Shown here: positions 60,301 to 64,000 of the stretch, in pieces | Position numbering within the stretch: position 1 is the stretch's first letter | Layout: every line of letters begins with the position of its first letter | Source: Armigeres subalbatus | Lineage: Eukaryota; Arthropoda; Insecta; Diptera; Culicidae | Assembly (NCBI RefSeq): GCF_024139115.2 | Contig: NC_085140.1 | Location: forward strand, 464,163,506 to 464,227,505 | DNA length: 64,000 bases | Reading direction: 5' to 3' | The notes under the pieces: model-generated | Database searches by the model: none | What the model saw: the letters and a program-made list of their open reading frames with translations, nothing else | Told to the model about the DNA's origin: nothing | Made by a program: the position numbers and the translations under genes

Positions 60301-63300
60301 AAACATCGGAATGGGATGTGGTGATATCGGAAAAATCGGAGAAGCTTTGGGGACAATGGCTTGAAAGAATCGAGTCCACCAAGCACATAAGAATACCCAG
60401 ATGGCTACTAGAGAATGCAGGAAATCAAGTAGAAATGCACGTTTTTGTCGACGCGTCAGAGAAGGCTTTCGCAGCCGTTATCTATTTCAGAACTAACACA
60501 GGGGGAATACCCTGTGTAAGATTAACCGCTGCTAAATCAAGAGTTGCTCCGATTAAGGCTCTGTCTATTCCAAGACTAGAATTACAAGCCGCATTACTCG
60601 GAGTTAGATTGGCCGATACCGTTAAAGCCGAAACCAGACTAAGAGTAATTAAGTCCGTTTTCTGGTCAGATTCAAAAACGGTGTTGGCCTGGATAAACTC
60701 AGAACATAGAAAATATAAACCCTTCGTCGCACATCGAATTGGAGAAATCCTCGATTCAACTACTATGGATCAATGGAGGTGGGTACCATCCGGCAAAAAC
60801 CCAGCAGACGAAGCTACGAAACCAGCTCCTAATCAATCGATATGGATATCAGGTCCTGAATATCTAAAACTTGAACCAAAGGAATGGCCAGAAGCCGAAA
60901 TTGAAAAAACGACCGAAGAAGAACGGTTCACAGGAATTCATGACGAAAGACAGGACTATATCAATGAAGGGAATTTCTCGAGTTGGTGGAAATTACTTTT
61001 TCGCATATGCATGATAATGAAGATAATTCAGTTCGGCTTAAGAAGATCTAGTTTTTCCAAGGCATTCACAATGCGAGATCGTTGCCAGGCAGAGAATATT
61101 CTGTATCGAAAGGCTCAAAACGATATTTATCCCGATGAAGTAAAGGACCTGAAGAAGAATAAAACCGTCACGATTATTGGGCCCCTTTGCAAGTTATCAC
61201 CCCTCCTGGACGACAACGGAGTAATGCGTACTCGAAGCAGATTAGAATACGCGCAAAATATCCCAACAAGTGCAAGGACACCAATTATTCTTCCAAGAAA
61301 CCACCACATCACGAATTTGATTATACAATGGTATCACGAAATGTTCAATCATCATGCAGATAAGGCGGTATTAGCAGCATTACAACAAAAATTCTTTATA
61401 GTAGGCCTGAATTCCGCTTTTAACTACGTCAAGGCACGGTGCCAGAAATGCATGAACGCCAGAGCTAATCCAAAGGCACCGATGATGGCAGCATTACCAG
61501 CTTGTAGAACCGACTCGCACATATATCCTTTCACTCATACGGGAGTGGATTACTTCGGACCCTTCGAAGTAACCATTCGTCGGTCAAGGGAGAAGCGATG
61601 GGGCGTAATATTCACCTGCATGAGCACAAGGGCATCACATATTGAATTAGCTAACAAACTAGACACCGATGCCTTTCTACTATGTTTCATGAACTTCCAA
61701 AATAGAAGAGGTAAAGTTTTGCATCTTTACAGCGACAACGGAACTAACTTCGTTGGAGCTGAGAATGAGCTAAAGGAAGTCGTAAGAGGAATAAATTCAA
61801 GGATGGAAAAAGGAGAAGCAATGAAGCTCGAGTTATCTTGGCATTTCAATCCACCAAGGGCACCACATTTCGGAGGCGCCTGGGAAAGGCTAATAAGAAT
61901 AATCAAGGATAACCTGAAGGATATGATTGATGCTCGGAAAAACAGGCCACCTCCGACGGAGGACGTTCTGAGAGGAGTACTGATCCAGATAGAATATTTC
62001 CTAAATTCACGACCTCTAACTCACATCCCACTAGATTGCGATGAGGACGAAGTACTTACTCCCTTCCACATCCTTATTGGAAGAGCAGGTCGATCGTCAA
62101 TACCGCTCGCCTTCAAAACTCATGAATTAGAACGAAAACATTGGCGTCTGGCAACCTATTACGCCAAATATTTTTGGAATCGTTGGAAGACAGAATATCT
62201 GCCACTTATTGCACAACGGCCAAAGTGGAACGCCAAGGTAGAACCAATACAAGTTGATGACATAGTCTTGATTGCCGACAGAGACGTCGACAGATTTGAA
62301 TGGCTCAAGGGACGCGTCATCGAGGTCATAGAAGGACGAGATCACCAGGTTAGGTCCGTAAAAATAAAAACAGCCCACGGAATCTTTCTACGACCAGCAA
62401 TCAACGTCGCAGTGCTGGACGTATACAAAAAGAAACACAAGAAGGAAGACAACAACGAGAATGTAGTCAACCAAGAGACTTGCATGCTAACCACTGAGTA
62501 CAACCCATCGATTTTTAGCGACGAGGACTTAGAAATCATGGCATCAGAAATCGAGAAAAACATAAGGGAATCGTCTGACGACGTTGACGAAATAGCACCA
62601 ATCATCGAGGCAACGTTCATCGAAGAAGCGTCGAGCAACGGCACAGAAGCAGCGCACATCCGAAAGGCGCAGAGCAGCAGCACTGCAAAATTCAACGAAG
62701 TAGCGCCAATCATCGAGACAACGTTCATCGAAGAAGCGTCGAGCAGCGGCACAAAAGCAGCGCACATCCAAGGGGCGCAGAGCAGCAGCACTGCGGAATT
62801 CAACGAAGTAGCGCCAATCATCGAGACAACGTTCATCGAAGAAGCATCGAGCAACGGCACAGAAGCAGCGCGCATCCAAAAGGCGCAGAGCAGCAGCAAA
62901 ATTGAAGGATTCATCGAAGGGGAACAGATCAACGAGACAGCGTTCGTCAAGGACGCATTGATCATCAAAGAGGCATCACTGAACAAGGAGATCTTGTTCA
63001 CTGAAAAGAGACTACCCAACAAGACAACAGGGATAAAAAACCATTCAGTCGAATCAGAAGGGGCCATCGAGCCGGTAACGAGGAATAAAACCAATTGGAA
63101 ACTCCCTGGAAGACACAAAAGAAGAAGCAGAAAAAGAGTAGCACCATGTACATGGGCGAGTAGCGGCTTAACGGCAACAACAAAACACGTAACCATGAAA
63201 ACGGATGGATCACTAAACAAGGTCCTGACGGAAAATCAACGCCAAGCGAAAAGACCCTGTACTATTAACTTAAATCTCTGGTCGCTAACTATCATCATGC

Positions 63301-64000
63301 TTATGATATGCCTTGGACAAGTTTTTGGAAGTGAGTTAAAAGGCCTTATAGCCTACGATTGCGCTAGTAATGATGTAAATATTACTAGTTACTCACTAAT
63401 GGATGTAGCGTCGTGTATTCCACCAGCCAGGAATCTTACGACGGAACAGAAGCACATCCAAGTTTTACAACGAAGCCCAAAGGTACTTATACACGTACAC
63501 CAATGCAAGGTCATAATGAAACGATCCATTAGGCATTGTGGCGCATTTTCTCATACATCGGACTACGAATACGGTTACGCGTATATCGTCAAAGAATTTA
63601 CACCAGACGAATGTAAACTAGCTCAATTACTAGGAACAGTAGCGCTATCCGAAGGACATCGAATTCGAGAACTCCGCCGTAATAGTACAACCAGAGGAGA
63701 GACCTTGATCGTGGGCAGTATAAGAGGAACTTCTTGCAATGGAGGAACTTACAGAACGCCAACATATACATGGGAAGGAGCCTTAGTCTATTACGAATAC
63801 GAGATAAGCATGTACGATTACACAGCAATAGTTGACATCGAAAATGATCAAGTCACATTGAGGAACGGAATAATATGTCCTTACAACTCCGGATGGTGTC
63901 TCGACTCCGAATTTGGATATATGACTTGGGAAGTCGATCTAAGACGGCAATGTGAAGAAACAGAATTCGAAGTTATTTATCAAGGGACAGTCAATAAAAC
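57321..64000 (+). CDS. BEL/Pao Gag-Pol-Env polyprotein, open at window end
   Basis: One frame stays open from ATG 57321 (A at -3; in-frame TGA upstream at 57246) to the window edge, 2,226 codons. Domains by residue: PHD finger with C13, C16, C29, C32, H37, C40, C55, C58; DUF1759-type Gag region about 120-300; Cys/His knuckles about 328-397, including C363-C366-H372-C377; aspartic protease with D445 in LDPGSS; reverse transcriptase with RLVFDAAAK (734) and YVDD (857-860); RNase H with D1044, E1087, D1117, D1163; integrase HHCC (H1339, H1344, C1374, C1377) and D1410, D1472, E1522; a DUF5641-like C-terminal domain about 1590-1700. A linker with 36-residue repeats and an Env-like domain follow. 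The set of Pol domains and their order identify BEL/Pao. All expected catalytic residues are present, implying recent insertion and possible activity. The 3' end is outside the window. Confidence 0.97.
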   Translation, partial: MSNPFVENKNGHCRLCHDSDDKDEYMVACTECDRWFHPSCAKLVTKPLPEETFLCIKCKSIEKEFNRLKQASKPKPTTSTEAFFEKMLSGQQKSMSDITQALVGLGVKKDNETKEDWTIYLKRQALSRLPRFGGAPKEWPNFKRSFERTTEEGEFTHLENLHRLQQALYGTAAKSVQQLMMDSENVPKIMSRLEEYYGRSDQIYRELLGDLNKLRRESKTIVIEMAAALENLVSIIRLIEKEEYLSDHRLVEELVKKLPYNIQVKRAEYYLNAPNQLALQTLDDLEAWLVPFARTARAMMLVAPQPQKMSINHHEQATKEDKIVNWACPACKKTVPHKIFNCTSFKKMKVIDRTSVAQKLRLCFSCLKTSNHNMFNCPDKRNCNVKGCKKRHNRLLHPEAEHSRLDTQAINNHNENTGPSMVYYQIVPVTLRNKDKVVNTYAFLDPGSSLSLLEAEVARELNLVGNLKPLQLTWTQDMVSDHNASRSVQLTVRGATKKSYILKDVRTIKNLNLPMQSMNVEKLCQRYSHLRGLPLRGFEKIRPTLMLGLTHNYLLIGHEHRLGNPGEPVAMKTKLGWLVYGKITGNDEMNHSMIVHEEDPLRKIMEDYFSVENFGVKPVKELPSSIEEKRANEIIKRTLRYNEGRYEIGLLWKQDSYEFPNSIDMARKRLINLEDKLLRNPPLKNWAIETMKDYVNKGYARKLKPAELIAESKSTYYLPHFIVINENRHPPKPRLVFDAAAKIQGKSFNSALLSGPDSTTSLFGLLIRFREGRYAVCGDIKEMFHQVKIRTEDQNAQRFLWRDCNRNQHYPDVYVMQVMTFGSTCSPSCAQAVKNHNAERLKDKYPLALQPITNQHYVDDYEDSFNSLEDAVNTVDQVIKAHGEGGFFITKFCTNSKELLDTIPKDRRDPESIKLLEDKEDESTKILGIYWNAKKDSIGYNVKLDRLPKEVRLKMRRPTKREVLSFVMSVFDPLGLISHVTIHGRILLQELHKETSEWDVVISEKSEKLWGQWLERIESTKHIRIPRWLLENAGNQVEMHVFVDASEKAFAAVIYFRTNTGGIPCVRLTAAKSRVAPIKALSIPRLELQAALLGVRLADTVKAETRLRVIKSVFWSDSKTVLAWINSEHRKYKPFVAHRIGEILDSTTMDQWRWVPSGKNPADEATKPAPNQSIWISGPEYLKLEPKEWPEAEIEKTTEEERFTGIHDERQDYINEGNFSSWWKLLFRICMIMKIIQFGLRRSSFSKAFTMRDRCQAENILYRKAQNDIYPDEVKDLKKNKTVTIIGPLCKLSPLLDDNGVMRTRSRLEYAQNIPTSARTPIILPRNHHITNLIIQWYHEMFNHHADKAVLAALQQKFFIVGLNSAFNYVKARCQKCMNARANPKAPMMAALPACRTDSHIYPFTHTGVDYFGPFEVTIRRSREKRWGVIFTCMSTRASHIELANKLDTDAFLLCFMNFQNRRGKVLHLYSDNGTNFVGAENELKEVVRGINSRMEKGEAMKLELSWHFNPPRAPHFGGAWERLIRIIKDNLKDMIDARKNRPPPTEDVLRGVLIQIEYFLNSRPLTHIPLDCDEDEVLTPFHILIGRAGRSSIPLAFKTHELERKHWRLATYYAKYFWNRWKTEYLPLIAQRPKWNAKVEPIQVDDIVLIADRDVDRFEWLKGRVIEVIEGRDHQVRSVKIKTAHGIFLRPAINVAVLDVYKKKHKKEDNNENVVNQETCMLTTEYNPSIFSDEDLEIMASEIEKNIRESSDDVDEIAPIIEATFIEEASSNGTEAAHIRKAQSSSTAKFNEVAPIIETTFIEEASSSGTKAAHIQGAQSSSTAEFNEVAPIIETTFIEEASSNGTEAARIQKAQSSSKIEGFIEGEQINETAFVKDALIIKEASLNKEILFTEKRLPNKTTGIKNHSVESEGAIEPVTRNKTNWKLPGRHKRRSRKRVAPCTWASSGLTATTKHVTMKTDGSLNKVLTENQRQAKRPCTINLNLWSLTIIMLMICLGQVFGSELKGLIAYDCASNDVNITSYSLMDVASCIPPARNLTTEQKHIQVLQRSPKVLIHVHQCKVIMKRSIRHCGAFSHTSDYEYGYAYIVKEFTPDECKLAQLLGTVALSEGHRIRELRRNSTTRGETLIVGSIRGTSCNGGTYRTPTYTWEGALVYYEYEISMYDYTAIVDIENDQVTLRNGIICPYNSGWCLDSEFGYMTWEVDLRRQCEETEFEVIYQGTVNK
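62589..62903 (+). repeat. Three in-frame 108-bp (36-residue) repeats between integrase and Env
   Basis: APIIE(A/T)TFIEEASS followed by GT(E/K)AA(H/R)I and AQSSS recurs with a 108-bp period (starts about 62589, 62697 and 62805, the last partial). The period keeps the frame. The segment is acidic and Ser/Ala-rich, so probably a flexible linker. The long antisense frames on this stretch (62342-63220) are shadows of its low-complexity codons. Confidence 0.9.
63120..64000 (+). other. Envelope-like domain fused in frame to Pol
   Basis: After a basic stretch RRSRKR (residues 1934-1939, furin-like) and a hydrophobic segment (about 1983-2003, [15 protein letters not shown], signal- or anchor-like) comes a Cys-rich region that starts YDC at 2012-2014 and has NIT, NLT, NST and NKT glycosylation sequons. 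The spacing YDC...NIT..SLMDV..C resembles arthropod chuvirus (Jingchuvirales) glycoproteins, which I recall being reported in mosquito BEL/Pao elements. That assignment is by pattern only. The domain is cut off by the window edge, so any transmembrane anchor or fusion loop is not visible. Confidence 0.6.

Noticed and set aside
62342..63220. 292-codon minus-strand ORF rich in repeats
   Set aside because: It is antisense to the in-frame repeat linker and the start of the Env-like region; the periodic low-complexity codons keep the opposite strand open.
1..64000. CRISPR array or bacterial features
   Set aside because: Direct repeats are far too long, and the content is plainly insect.

Overview
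The window looks like nuclear DNA of a culicine mosquito, most likely Aedes. The reasons are a very high load of transposable elements, decayed RTE-type non-LTR remnants, many TIR/MITE elements, tRNA-like SINE heads, and a BEL/Pao retrotransposon of a kind known from mosquitoes. No intact host gene was recognised. Two 25-N gaps (34968-34992 and 45261-45285) mark scaffold joins.

Region 1 (1-35700) is a head-to-tail array of a unit of about 2.385 kb, present 14 times. On the left are CAAC/CAAT low-complexity DNA, a palindrome-ended MITE-like element and a 608-bp tandem duplication at the array edge. Every unit carries the same 420-bp hAT-like MITE with an 8-bp target duplication, so that insertion came before the amplification. 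Every unit also has a TATA/Inr-like motif pair, a compound hairpin and a short open frame that may be a fossil exon. The last unit is interrupted by foreign repeat DNA, a possible LTR start and an assembly gap, and its distal third is badly decayed.

Region 2 (35700-49330) is gene-poor. It holds a tRNA-like SINE head, decayed RTE elements on both strands, a 180-200-bp MITE family, a 1.35-kb foldback element with an 8-bp target duplication and a second MITE nested in its left arm, and a further MITE inside a repeat whose unoccupied relative also lies in the window.

Region 3 (49330-52000) contains a frameshifted, intronless SSRP1 (FACT subunit) pseudogene, then hairpin and MITE elements, one nested inside another repeat.

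Region 4 (about 52000-64000, running off the window) is a BEL/Pao LTR retrotransposon. In order it has a U3-like region with repeats and a TATA box; six tandem RNA-type hairpins whose stems differ in sequence but keep pairing; a putative primer-binding site; a leader interrupted by nested elements; an 80-codon leader ORF; five 143-bp leader repeats; and one uninterrupted ORF of at least 2,226 codons. That ORF runs PHD finger, Gag, zinc knuckles, protease, RT, RNase H, integrase, a repeat linker, a basic dibasic-rich site, a hydrophobic segment and a Cys-rich N-glycosylated envelope-like domain. All visible catalytic residues are present, so the element looks young and possibly active.

The two most interesting objects are the covarying hairpin array upstream of the putative primer-binding site and the in-frame Gag-Pol-Env fusion with an envelope-like domain that resembles chuvirus glycoproteins.
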